15,879 nt of DNA from an uncultured Veillonella sp. (GCA_934202095.1 CAKPXN010000032.1:1-15879), one strand, 5' to 3'; shown: positions 8,212 through 15,771, counted from the first letter of the stretch. Notes: generated from the sequence alone by a model not told the origin. Program-made: numbers and translations.

Positions 8212-9615
8212 TTATAAAATACCGAACAGCCACATACCAAATGTACCAGCCCAGAAGTGAATCATAAAGCTTACTATAGAAATAGCAAGACCTACGCGCC
8301 ACCATGTGCCTTGCGGTACATAGCCTGCACCGAAGAATATCGGTGTTACACCAGAGCTGTAGTGAGTTAATGTACAGCCAGGGCTATTCATCAAGCCGAA
8401 TAACAAGATGGTAAACGGAATCGGCGCGCCCATAGCAACCAAGATGGCTGCAAAGGCGGAGAATAACGCCGTAATACGGGCCGTGCCACTGGCAAAGAAG
8501 TATTGAGAGTATACGAAGGTTGCAGAGATGATAAAGGATGCCCAGAACCAATCGATGCCTACGAGATGTTGGCTTACAAAGTTGGCAAACACAGCTACTA
8601 CACCAAGTTTACCAAGTAAACCAGCCATACCTACGAGGGTCCCCATCCAGATAAGGATATCCCAACCGGTGCGTTCACCTAAGATATCTTCCCATGTAAG
8701 GGATCCCGTTACAACACAAGCAAGCACACCCATCATAGCAACTACTGTAGGATGCAACTTAGTCCAAATCGCTGTAGCCCAAAGCAAAATACAAAGAACA
8801 AAGATAATAGCCACGGAGATTTCAGATTTCGTAATTGGCCCAAGTGCATTTAATTCCTTTTGTGCCATCTCAGTTGCCTCTGGCGTCTCTTTGATTTCTG
8901 GCGGATAGATCTTATAGATAAACCATGGCATCAAAATCATACAGATAACACCAGGGATGACACCCGCTTGGAACCATTCCCACCAAGAAATATCATAACC
9001 AAATAATTTCGCACCTAAGGAGGTAATCAATAGGTTACCACTACAAGCAGTTAAAAAGATGGTAACTGTAATCGTATTAATGGTGTGGGCCGTCGTCATC
9101 AAGTACGCCCCTATGCGACGTGCTGTATTGCCATGAGGCTCAGAGTCAAAGGCGAGAGAAATATTTTGGACGATTGGAAAAATGATGCCACCCCCACGCG
9201 CCGTGTTGGATGGTGTAGCTGGAGAGATAATCAAATCTGTACACGCTAAAGCATAGGCCAATTTCAGAGAACTTGTACCAAAAGCACGAATCAGTGTATA
9301 TGCAATGCGCTTACCGAGACCGGAATTAATAATACCTCTAGAAAAGAATACAGCCGCTACGATAAGCCACACATTAGCCTCTGCATAGCCGCCTAAGGCT
9401 TGCACCATCGTAATAGAGCTCGTTGCCACGGCGGCAACGATGCCAAAGAGTGCCATAATGCCCGTAGGCCAAGGGCGCAAAATAAAACCAACAATCGTAG
9501 CTGTGAAGATAGCTAATAAATGCCAGCCTTCGGGCTTAATCGCCTCTGTATGAGGCAAAAACCAAATAATCAGGCCTACCAAGACGGTTAAGGCCGCTCG
9601 TGTCCATGTACTCAT
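8212..9615 (-). CDS. DASS/SLC13-family anion (di- or tricarboxylate) transporter
   Basis: This is a polytopic inner-membrane protein of 467 residues with roughly a dozen hydrophobic segments. It belongs to the divalent anion:Na+ symporter family (CitT/DIT1-like subgroup). The two family signature regions are visible: SPATPSNTARGGG (131-143, containing the SNT motif) and THYSSGVTPIFFGAGYV (417-433), each expected to form part of an ion/substrate site in one of the two inverted repeats. Likely substrates are carboxylates such as malate, citrate, tartrate, succinate or 2-oxoglutarate. The sequence does not decide which, nor whether it works as an Na+ symporter or an antiporter. Its ATG overlaps the upstream cupin gene stop by four bases (ATGA), so translation is probably coupled. 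Confidence 0.88.
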   Translation of the reverse strand: MSTWTRAALTVLVGLIIWFLPHTEAIKPEGWHLLAIFTATIVGFILRPWPTGIMALFGIVAAVATSSITMVQALGGYAEANVWLIVAAVFFSRGIINSGLGKRIAYTLIRAFGTSSLKLAYALACTDLIISPATPSNTARGGGIIFPIVQNISLAFDSEPHGNTARRIGAYLMTTAHTINTITVTIFLTACSGNLLITSLGAKLFGYDISWWEWFQAGVIPGVICMILMPWFIYKIYPPEIKETPEATEMAQKELNALGPITKSEISVAIIFVLCILLWATAIWTKLHPTVVAMMGVLACVVTGSLTWEDILGERTGWDILIWMGTLVGMAGLLGKLGVVAVFANFVSQHLVGIDWFWASFIISATFVYSQYFFASGTARITALFSAFAAILVAMGAPIPFTILLFGLMNSPGCTLTHYSSGVTPIFFGAGYVPQGTWWRVGLAISIVSFMIHFWAGTFGMWLFGIL

Positions 9616-10055
9616 AGTCCCTCCAAAAATTCCTTAATCTTAGGATTTTGACGCAATGCTTCCATTTGTTCATCGCTCAATAATTTAACCTTATCTCTGT
9701 CTTTATTAACTAAGCAGAAAAATCCTATATAGTCGCCCTTATTAGCTCTGAATTGATGAATTGTGTTCCCCGGGATTTCAATAAAATCCCCTTGTGCTAC
9801 ATCATAAATTTCATCGCCTAGTAAAAGCTGACCTTTACCACGGCCAATCATAACCATATGCGTATGCTCATGATACTCTAACGTAGAGTAGCCCCCTGGC
9901 AAGCATTCAAAATAACGGAATTGGCAGGGAATGTCATAAGCCCCATCATATAGTACTTGGCGTGTTACATCTTTAAAGGGACTACCATCTTGTTTATACA
10001 CCAAGGTATCGACGCCATCCCATTTGAAGTTTTCCGTATTAAACTTGCGTATCAT
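9612..10055 (-). CDS. Single-domain cupin protein
   Basis: This is a 147-residue protein with one central cupin barrel. Motif 1 is GGYSTLEYHEHTHMVMIGRGKG (54-75), with His62 and His64 (and His66) as candidate metal ligands; the usual motif-1 Glu appears to be missing (Met or Val in its place). Motif 2 is GDFIEIPGNTIHQF (89-102), with His100. It is probably a cytosolic, metal-dependent small-molecule binding, isomerase or sensor protein; the exact reaction is not predictable. The ATG at 10055 has GAGGTGA just upstream. The four-base overlap with the carboxylate transporter suggests it acts on, or senses, something linked to the transported anion. A terminator sits immediately upstream, leaving almost no room for a dedicated promoter. 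Confidence 0.82.
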   Translation of the reverse strand: MIRKFNTENFKWDGVDTLVYKQDGSPFKDVTRQVLYDGAYDIPCQFRYFECLPGGYSTLEYHEHTHMVMIGRGKGQLLLGDEIYDVAQGDFIEIPGNTIHQFRANKGDYIGFFCLVNKDRDKVKLLSDEQMEALRQNPKIKEFLEGL

Positions 10056-10073
10056 CTCATCACCTCACAATAC

Positions 10074-10112
10074 AAAAAAGGGCTGTATCGAAACGATGTT
10101 TCAATACAGCTC
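10074..10112 (-). terminator. Terminator after the HMA-domain gene
   Basis: A long stem of about 15 bp with one mismatch and one G-T pair (10080-10094 with 10098-10112, 3-base loop) is followed on the minus strand by six Ts. It lies 12 bases after the HMA gene stop and 19 bases before the cupin gene start. Confidence 0.88.
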
Positions 10113-10123
10113 TATGAATTCGA

Positions 10124-10432
10124 TTATTTAAAGAGACGTTTAATGGTACCTAATAAACCATGGCTATGTTTACGTACACCATCTGCCACGGACTCTACAT
10201 CAAACCCAGTTCGTTCAATAGCTGTTGTAATCGTTTCAACAGATACCTTTGCTGGATCAAAGGATACAGTAGCCGTTTTATTTGGCAAATCAACTTCGGA
10301 GCTAAGTACGCCGTCTAGGCCTAATGTAGCACCTTCTACTGTTTCCTTACAGTTATTACACATCATACCAGGTACAGTGAATACCTTTGTTACAACACCA
10401 TTATCTTCACCACAACCGCAATCTTTGCACAT
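10124..10432 (-). CDS. Heavy-metal-associated (HMA) domain protein, CopZ-like
   Basis: This is a 102-residue soluble protein. Residues about 15-82 form an HMA ferredoxin-like fold (VFTVPGMMCNNCKETVE, then LDGV, TATVSFDP and IERTGFDV) with the metal-binding pair Cys25-x-x-Cys28. It differs from a minimal copper chaperone (about 68 residues) by an N-terminal extension MCKDCGCGEDNG with three more cysteines (Cys2, Cys5, Cys7) and a C-terminal tail with HSHG and a basic amphipathic end KRLFK. It probably binds Cu(I) or another soft metal; the partner P-type ATPase is not in the window. AGGAGG lies 7 bases upstream of the ATG and overlaps the tatA stop, so it is co-transcribed with tatA. Confidence 0.87.
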   Translation of the reverse strand: MCKDCGCGEDNGVVTKVFTVPGMMCNNCKETVEGATLGLDGVLSSEVDLPNKTATVSFDPAKVSVETITTAIERTGFDVESVADGVRKHSHGLLGTIKRLFK

Positions 10433-10443
10433 AGTAGTACCTC

Positions 10444-10686
10444 CTAATCATTAGCTTCCTTATGTTTTTCATCATTTTTGGCCCCAGCTGTCACATCGAT
10501 AGTGGTAGCAGATTTAACGGCTTCCTTTGTTTCATCGACAGCTTTCTTTGGGCCGGAAAGAGCATCTTTAAATTCATTGATACCCTTACCAATCGCTTTA
10601 CCCACTTCAGGCAATTTACCAGGTCCGAAGATAACTAGAGCAATCACTAAAATAACTATTAATTCAGGTGTTCCTATAGACCCCAT
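10444..10686 (-). CDS. tatA: Twin-arginine translocase subunit TatA/TatE
   Basis: An 80-residue protein with the TatA layout: a short N-terminal region (MGSIGTPEL), one transmembrane helix (8-20, [12 protein letters not shown]), the hinge [14 protein letters not shown] (20-33), an amphipathic helix (to about 45) and a charged, disordered C-terminal tail. TatA forms the pore-forming oligomer of the Tat pathway, which exports folded cofactor-containing proteins. No tatC is present in the window, so the receptor component must be elsewhere. GGAGAT precedes the ATG at suitable spacing. The HMA protein gene begins 11 bases after the tatA stop, and pgl ends 37 bases before its start, which suggests one transcript for all three. 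Confidence 0.92.
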   Translation of the reverse strand: MGSIGTPELIVILVIALVIFGPGKLPEVGKAIGKGINEFKDALSGPKKAVDETKEAVKSATTIDVTAGAKNDEKHKEAND

Positions 10687-10723
10687 TTGTATCTCCTTTT
10701 ATATTTACTTAATACTATACTCT

Positions 10724-11479
10724 TCAGTTTACATCATTATACGCATCTTTGTCCACATACCACGTCATAGGTTCTTGTGAAAGCACCGCCCCCGGCAGTA
10801 CACGGCCGATACGTTTGTCCCATGATGTATCTTCATAATCCTCACGTTGGTATAAAACCTTTGTAAGGGCAGTCCGTTTACTTTCACCAGTCACAGTGAA
10901 CCAAAGGACGTCTGTTTTCGCCAAAAAGGAGAAGGTCATAGAAATGCGTTCCCACACCTTGCCATCCTCAACGGGTACAACGTTGCGATCTGCTACACGC
11001 AGTGCATGAGAACCCGCAAAAAGTCCTGCTGTATGACCATCTTCACCAAGATCCAGAATTGCTAAATCTAGGCCAGATTTTTTACAAGCCTTAAGAACAT
11101 TGCCTATTTCTTTCTCGTACTCGTCAGCTGCCTCTATAACAGTTTTCGAATTGGTGTTAATAGGAAAGAAATGGGCTGCCCCCTTCGCCTTACAAAGCAG
11201 ATATGGTTTTACACGGTTGAAATAATTATCTTCATGAGACTGAGGCAAAAATCGCTCATCAGTCCAGACAAAAAATATTCGTTCCCAGTTAACACGCTCA
11301 ATGTACTCAGCGGAGTTCAATGTTTCTAACAAACCATTAATGACTGTGCCACCCGTGATACCTACAATGCATGTTTCGGTGCGGCTAATTTCTTCATTGG
11401 TGAAAGCAATAAAATCCTCCGCCAATGCAGCGACCACATCACTAGGACCGTCATAACATTTAATTGTATCTTGAGCCAT
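10724..11479 (-). CDS. pgl: 6-phosphogluconolactonase
   Basis: This enzyme hydrolyses 6-phosphogluconolactone in the oxidative pentose phosphate pathway. The 251 residues show the SOL/DevB-type signature: TGGTVINGLL (42-51) at the phosphate-binding loop, WTDERFLP (72-79), LDLGEDGHTAGLF (142-154) with the probable catalytic His149, ISMTFSFL, and VTGESKR. This family is related to glucosamine-6-phosphate deaminases; WTDER and GEDGHTA favour the lactonase. AGGAGG lies 10 bases before the ATG. Neither zwf nor gnd is in the window, so its pathway partners are elsewhere. It heads the pgl-tatA-HMA gene run. Confidence 0.9.
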   Translation of the reverse strand: MAQDTIKCYDGPSDVVAALAEDFIAFTNEEISRTETCIVGITGGTVINGLLETLNSAEYIERVNWERIFFVWTDERFLPQSHEDNYFNRVKPYLLCKAKGAAHFFPINTNSKTVIEAADEYEKEIGNVLKACKKSGLDLAILDLGEDGHTAGLFAGSHALRVADRNVVPVEDGKVWERISMTFSFLAKTDVLWFTVTGESKRTALTKVLYQREDYEDTSWDKRIGRVLPGAVLSQEPMTWYVDKDAYNDVN

Positions 11480-11515
11480 AAAATATGGACCTCCTAAAAC
11501 TATCTTAATAGTTCT

Positions 11516-11544
11516 ATTATATACGTTTTGTCAATGTCTGAAAA
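11516..11544 (-). promoter_or_regulatory. Promoter of pgl-tatA-HMA
   Basis: On the minus strand there is a perfect TATAAT (11516-11521), with TTTTCA (11539-11544) 17 bases upstream. A perfect TTGACA (11529-11534) is also present but is too close to that -10; it could pair with a poorer TATTAA 18 bases downstream. It lies about 36 bases before the pgl start and directly after the crotonase terminator. Confidence 0.55.
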
Positions 11545-11584
11545 GAAAAAACCGATGTAACACACTATATGAGCTACATCGGTT
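11545..11584 (-). terminator. Intrinsic terminator of the crotonase gene
   Basis: A 10-bp stem AACCGATGTA/TACATCGGTT (11550-11559 and 11575-11584) with a 15-base loop is followed on the minus strand by a T-rich run. It lies 63 bases after the stop codon. Confidence 0.85.
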
Positions 11585-11647
11585 CTAATGATATGGGTAT
11601 TTTGTTCTAATTTATATACTATTTAGCACATTATATTATAAATAATA

Positions 11648-12439
11648 TTACTTTTGGCCAAATTTAGGACGACGGCGTTCCGTAAAGGCAAGAACACCTT
11701 CTTTAAAGTCCTCAGAAAGACCTAATTCGCATTGGTTTTCTACTTCAAATTTCTTATACTCTTCCCAGCCTGCTAAGAAGCTTCTCCACATCATTTCCTT
11801 CATAACACGGTACGATTGTGCAGGGCCTTTTGCTAATTTTTCAACAACGCGTCGTGTAGCAGTTTCTAAATCCTCTGGCTCACAAACTTTATATACGAAA
11901 CCAAGTTCTTTACCTTTTTCAGCGGAAACCGCTTCGCCAGTCATGACAATGTGCATAGCACGATTCATGCCGATGGATCGAGTCAACAAGAATAAACCGC
12001 CTGCATCAGGTGCAAGGCCTACGTTTACGAAGGCTTGAATAAAACGTACATTATTAGCTGCCACAACAAAGTCTGCAGCCAATGCCATGTTAAATGCCGC
12101 ACCTGCTGCAGCCCCTTGCAGGCTCATGATGACAGGTTTAGGTAAGCGTTTCATAGCCATAGAAATTTCTGCTACGAGCTCAACAATTTCAAATAAGGAC
12201 TCTCTATCTCCTTCGTTTACAGCGCGTTCCATTTCTGTTAAATCGCCACCAGCAGAGAATACCTTGCCCTCTGCATTGATAAGCAATGCACGCACACTTT
12301 CATCATTATGAGCCTTATCTAAAACCTCAAGGATTTCCTTGCACATTTCGATGTTAAAACCATTCGCCACTTTAGGACGGTTAAATGTTAATGTACCAAT
12401 GCCGTTGTCCACAACGTACTGAATTGTATTGTATATCAT
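11648..12439 (-). CDS. Enoyl-CoA hydratase/isomerase (crotonase) family protein, PaaG-like
   Basis: This is a 263-residue crotonase-fold protein. The oxyanion-hole elements are present: SAGGDL (62-67) and GAAAGAA (109-115). The two glutamates of classical enoyl-CoA hydratase are not: by motif alignment Asn117 and Phe137 occupy those places. An aspartate is present in GLAPDAGG (141-148), and the C-terminus ends EGVLAFTERRRPKFGQK. Both features resemble PaaG-type isomerases, which act on CoA-ester double bonds or an epoxide, so an isomerase role is more likely than hydration. The substrate is unknown and no phenylacetate genes are nearby. The ATG at 12439 has AGGAGA 7 bases upstream. It has its own promoter and terminator and appears to be a monocistronic unit. 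Confidence 0.87.
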   Translation of the reverse strand: MIYNTIQYVVDNGIGTLTFNRPKVANGFNIEMCKEILEVLDKAHNDESVRALLINAEGKVFSAGGDLTEMERAVNEGDRESLFEIVELVAEISMAMKRLPKPVIMSLQGAAAGAAFNMALAADFVVAANNVRFIQAFVNVGLAPDAGGLFLLTRSIGMNRAMHIVMTGEAVSAEKGKELGFVYKVCEPEDLETATRRVVEKLAKGPAQSYRVMKEMMWRSFLAGWEEYKKFEVENQCELGLSEDFKEGVLAFTERRRPKFGQK

Positions 12440-12493
12440 ATGAATTCTCCTATATGAAAATCATCATTCGAAAATATTCGATTATATATTTCT

Positions 12494-12522
12494 ATTATAG
12501 GGGAATTAAATATAGATGTAAA
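12494..12522 (-). promoter_or_regulatory. Promoter of the crotonase gene
   Basis: A perfect TATAAT (12494-12499) and TTTACA (12517-12522) are spaced by 17 bases on the minus strand, about 55 bases before the ATG. No convincing terminator separates this region from the upstream transporter gene (stop at 12578), so some read-through is possible. Confidence 0.65.
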
Positions 12523-12577
12523 TGTAATCTTATAATTACAAAACAATACTATGTACCCTTTATTTAGCCAACCCACG

Positions 12578-14113
12578 TTAGTATAACAAACCTTTGGTGC
12601 GTAAGTATCGCTCAGCAACATCATGAGGTTTCTGTCCTTCCGATTCCACCTCATAGTTCATATATGACATATCCTGATCCGTAATCGTATTTGTCAATTT
12701 CATCAATACCGCTTCTAGCTCAGGATGCTTCTTTAGCACATCCATTCTAACGACATTACCACATACATACGACGGATATAAATGTTTATCGTCCTCAAGA
12801 ACAACAATAGACGCATGGCTCAACTTACCATCAGTAGTAAATATAGGCATAGCATCCACATGTCCGCTTTCAATAGCCTGATATTTCAAACCTATATCCA
12901 TATCCTTCGTATCTTTAAAGTCCATGCCGTATACTCGCTGTAATCCCGAATACCCATCTTGACGCCCGAAGAAATCATATTCCCCACCTAAAATCAATTG
13001 TGACGAAACCCTCGCTAAGTCTGAATATGTTTTTAAATTATATTTGTTAGCAATATCCTTACGTACAGCCATTCCATATGTATTATTGAAACCATACATA
13101 CCGACCCATTTAAATTGATATGTATCCTCGTAAGCACGCTGTAATTCATCAAATAAATCTTCACTATATTGCGTGTCTCGTTTTAGTACTGCATTCCAAC
13201 CGGTACCTGTGTATTCAGGATAGATATCGAATTGACCGGACTCCATCGCCGGTTGAATATTGGAGGTTCCTCCGCCTACTCCGGCTGTCACTTCAACAGT
13301 TAAATCTGTATCTTGTTCAATAAGAAGTTTCAACATATCGCCCAAAATCAACTGTTCTGTCATCGGTTTTGTAGCTACATGAATTACGTCAGATTGTTGC
13401 GACGGCCACATAAACACACCAATACCACTAATTATCACAATTGAGGCTACAATACCAATACGTTTAAAAGTACGTTTGCAATGTCCTCTATATAGTATGA
13501 TTTTCTCAAAAAGGCCCAATCCTCCATCCATAATCAATGCTAAAAAAGCAATCAGTAAACTGCCAGCTACAGTCATAGTCGTATTATTTGTAGTAATACC
13601 TCGATAAATAGCTACACCAAGACCTCCGGCACCAATAAATGATGCTACCCCAGTAAGCGCTATAGTCATAACTAGCATATTTCGTATACCGACCATGATT
13701 ACCGGAAAGGCTAAAGGCAATTCAATATATAGTAAACGTTGTACACGAGATAACCCTAGTGATGTAGCTGCTTCAATCATTTCCTTATCAATACCACTTA
13801 ACCCAGTATATGTATTTCTCACCATCGGTAATAATGCATATATCACTAGAGCAATCACTGCCGTTGCGTTACCAATTCCAGAAAAGGGAATCAAAAATCC
13901 CAGCATGGATATGGATGGTATAGTATACAAGAAATTAATAACCATCATGGTCGGATTAACTGCTCGACGATACTCGTTAAGTAAAATACCAGAAACTACT
14001 CCTAGAATAATAGCAATTACACTAGAAAGCAAAGCTATACCGATATGTTCCCATAATAGACCTGAGAAAAAGCTCCAATTTTCCACTAATAAATGATATA
14101 TATTTTCTATCAT
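12578..14113 (-). CDS. Fused ABC permease/substrate-binding protein, OpuB/EgtU type
   Basis: This is a 511-residue fusion. Residues 1-210 are a permease of the BPD_transp_1 type with about five or six membrane helices and the EAA coupling motif (114-135, EAATSLGLSR). Another helix at about 219-235 leads into an extracytoplasmic OpuAC-type binding domain (244-505) containing DIYPEYTGTGW (296-306). This layout is known for quaternary-amine osmoprotectant transporters and for the ergothioneine importer EgtU; the sequence by eye does not decide between betaine, choline, carnitine and ergothioneine. The start is ATG 14113 with GGAG 5 bases upstream; an in-frame TTG at 14131 is less likely. It follows the dehydrogenase gene by 27 bases. 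The required ATPase is not in the window, since the flanking genes are a dehydrogenase and a crotonase. Confidence 0.9.
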   Translation of the reverse strand: MIENIYHLLVENWSFFSGLLWEHIGIALLSSVIAIILGVVSGILLNEYRRAVNPTMMVINFLYTIPSISMLGFLIPFSGIGNATAVIALVIYALLPMVRNTYTGLSGIDKEMIEAATSLGLSRVQRLLYIELPLAFPVIMVGIRNMLVMTIALTGVASFIGAGGLGVAIYRGITTNNTTMTVAGSLLIAFLALIMDGGLGLFEKIILYRGHCKRTFKRIGIVASIVIISGIGVFMWPSQQSDVIHVATKPMTEQLILGDMLKLLIEQDTDLTVEVTAGVGGGTSNIQPAMESGQFDIYPEYTGTGWNAVLKRDTQYSEDLFDELQRAYEDTYQFKWVGMYGFNNTYGMAVRKDIANKYNLKTYSDLARVSSQLILGGEYDFFGRQDGYSGLQRVYGMDFKDTKDMDIGLKYQAIESGHVDAMPIFTTDGKLSHASIVVLEDDKHLYPSYVCGNVVRMDVLKKHPELEAVLMKLTNTITDQDMSYMNYEVESEGQKPHDVAERYLRTKGLLY

Positions 14114-14140
14114 ACAATCTCCGATACACAAGTAAATATA

Positions 14141-15127
14141 TTATGAAAGGACAACTACCTTTTTCCCCGTATGCTTACCATTATCAATATCCTGATGAGC
14201 CTCAAGAACTGCCTCTAATCCATGATAAACTCGTCCAATTGGTAACTGTACCTCATTCCGTTCTAAACGACGTAACATATCATGAAATACAGTTACTGGT
14301 AAATCTTCAAATTCCCCGAAATAGGAAGTAAAGAAAACCCCACTAGGAACAGAGAAACAGTCAAATTCTGGTATAATCCATTGCTGACTCAATGCTCCAG
14401 TAAAACATAAATGACCGCCGACTTTAATATAGTTTAAATCTAGCATAACTACGTTACTACCGATTAATTCTAACACGCCATCTACACCATAAGGTGCTAT
14501 CTCTAGTATTTGCTTATCCAATGTTCCATCATCTAATACAACATGATCAACACCATATTGTTTTAGTATATCGATATTTGAAATACGGCGTGTAGAGGAT
14601 ATAACTGTAACACCTATATCCTTAGCCAATAAAGCAGCCATAAGACCTACAGAGGAAGTACCACCGTGAATGAACAATGTATCTCCCGATTTCATTAATA
14701 ACCCTTTAGTTAAAGAACCATATGCAGTTTGCATCATTTCCGGCAAAGCCCCCAAAATATGCCAAGGTAATTTAGATGAAAATGGCAAGAGGTGTTTCTC
14801 GGGCACCAACATGTACTCTGCATAAGATCCATTCATGGAGCGACCTAATCCACCCATCATTGTCGCCACCTGATCGCCCACGCGAAAAGAGCTGTCGGGA
14901 TTAACCGCTTCAATAATACCTACTCCTTCTATTCCAAGCACACGGGGATAAGAAAAATCAGGTGACGATAATCCCTTACGACTGAATACCTCTGACTGAT
15001 TAATTCCGAAGGCTTTTACCTTGACAACAGTAAATCCTGGTTTCAATTGAGGTTTTTCTATTTCTGCAGGAGTCATTGCATCTATTTCACAGGGACCGGT
15101 CAATTGAATAGCTTTCATTAATTCCAT
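14141..15127 (-). CDS. Zinc-independent quinone-oxidoreductase-like dehydrogenase (MDR superfamily)
   Basis: This is a 328-residue medium-chain dehydrogenase/reductase. The N-terminal GroES-like domain holds KAFGINQSE (38-46) and VLGIEGVG (63-70), where zinc-dependent alcohol dehydrogenases carry the catalytic Cys and the GHE histidine; both ligands are absent. The Rossmann domain starts with LFIHGGTSSVGLMAALLAK (151-169), typical of NADPH-binding quinone oxidoreductases. It probably reduces a quinone, enone or other electrophile with NAD(P)H. The start is set at ATG 15127, because AGGAGA lies 7 bases before it. An ATG at 15145 overlaps the marR stop (ATGA) and would add six residues. It is between marR and the fused transporter and is probably controlled by that MarR protein. 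Confidence 0.88.
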   Translation of the reverse strand: MELMKAIQLTGPCEIDAMTPAEIEKPQLKPGFTVVKVKAFGINQSEVFSRKGLSSPDFSYPRVLGIEGVGIIEAVNPDSSFRVGDQVATMMGGLGRSMNGSYAEYMLVPEKHLLPFSSKLPWHILGALPEMMQTAYGSLTKGLLMKSGDTLFIHGGTSSVGLMAALLAKDIGVTVISSTRRISNIDILKQYGVDHVVLDDGTLDKQILEIAPYGVDGVLELIGSNVVMLDLNYIKVGGHLCFTGALSQQWIIPEFDCFSVPSGVFFTSYFGEFEDLPVTVFHDMLRRLERNEVQLPIGRVYHGLEAVLEAHQDIDNGKHTGKKVVVLS

Positions 15128-15141
15128 AACAATATCTCCTA

Positions 15142-15582
15142 TCATTTATAATACTCAGATTTCATATTATCAAAGATACGCTTCAAGTATGACTCAAACT
15201 CTTTAATTTCAACATCACTGAATCCATCATAGAAAATATCGCTCAAAGCATCACTGATTTCATTACCTACAATCTGTTGTTCTCGTCCAAGAGCGGATAC
15301 GCTATAAATACGCTTTCTTTTATCATTACTATCATCATAACTGATAATTAAACCATTTTCTTCCATGCGTTTCAGCATAATTGACAACGTACTGTTCGCC
15401 AAACCTGTAGTATCTGCAATATCAGATGCCGTACATTCTCCTTCATCCCATAAAACCGACAGAATCTTTCCTTGTTCACCATTAAATAAAGCTCTTGTAT
15501 CAGCTTGTAATAACCGATTAAATAATCGAGTATTCAAATATTTGATTTTATGAACTAAAAAACCGCCTTGCTTTGACTTCAT
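15142..15582 (-). CDS. MarR-family transcriptional regulator
   Basis: This is a 146-residue protein with a winged helix-turn-helix. The HTH spans about 49-73 (ECTASDIADTTGLANSTLSI, recognition helix about 62-73), and the wing is DDSNDKRKRIYSVSALG (83-99), with the conserved Asp and Arg residues of MarR proteins. Flanking helices should form the dimer interface. Members usually repress their own operon and release DNA on binding small aromatic or other ligands, or on oxidation. Only one cysteine (Cys50) is seen. The ATG at 15582 has only a weak ribosome binding site (AAAGTGG). It is the first gene before the dehydrogenase and the fused transporter, and a large dyad lies 29 bases upstream, suggesting autoregulation. 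Confidence 0.92.
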   Translation of the reverse strand: MKSKQGGFLVHKIKYLNTRLFNRLLQADTRALFNGEQGKILSVLWDEGECTASDIADTTGLANSTLSIMLKRMEENGLIISYDDSNDKRKRIYSVSALGREQQIVGNEISDALSDIFYDGFSDVEIKEFESYLKRIFDNMKSEYYK

Positions 15583-15610
15583 AAGTCTATGCCACTTTCT
15601 TCGCCTAATT

Positions 15611-15654
15611 ATTTTTATATAAAACTATCTATACAAATAGTACTATATAAAAAT
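15611..15654. promoter_or_regulatory. Candidate MarR operator: large dyad upstream of marR
   Basis: A perfect 11-bp inverted repeat, ATTTTTATATA (15611-15621) and TATATAAAAAT (15644-15654), is concentric with an inner repeat ACTAT (15624-15628)/ATAGT (15637-15641). Both share the centre between 15632 and 15633. The 18-bp core ACTATCTATACAAATAGT has the size and symmetry expected for a MarR dimer site. It is AT-rich and lies where the marR promoter should be; no single -35/-10 pair stands out. Confidence 0.6.
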
Positions 15655-15717
15655 AAATAGAGCAAATATACAATCATACAAAGGTAGATAATTATTACTA
15701 CAACTATACTATAAACA

Positions 15718-15752
15718 ACAAAAAACACCTGCAGACATTGTCTGCAGGTGTT
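15718..15752 (-). terminator. Intrinsic terminator of rpsI
   Basis: A perfect 12-bp stem AACACCTGCAGA/TCTGCAGGTGTT (15724-15752) with a 5-base loop is followed on the minus strand by Ts. It lies 20 bases after the rpsI stop. Confidence 0.92.
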
Positions 15753-15771
15753 ATAACCTGTATTCCAAATA

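Noticed and set aside
12436..12654. 72-codon minus-strand frame spanning the gap before the crotonase gene
   Set aside because: It overlaps the 3' end of the fused transporter gene in another frame and covers the crotonase promoter. No ribosome binding site or domain supports it.
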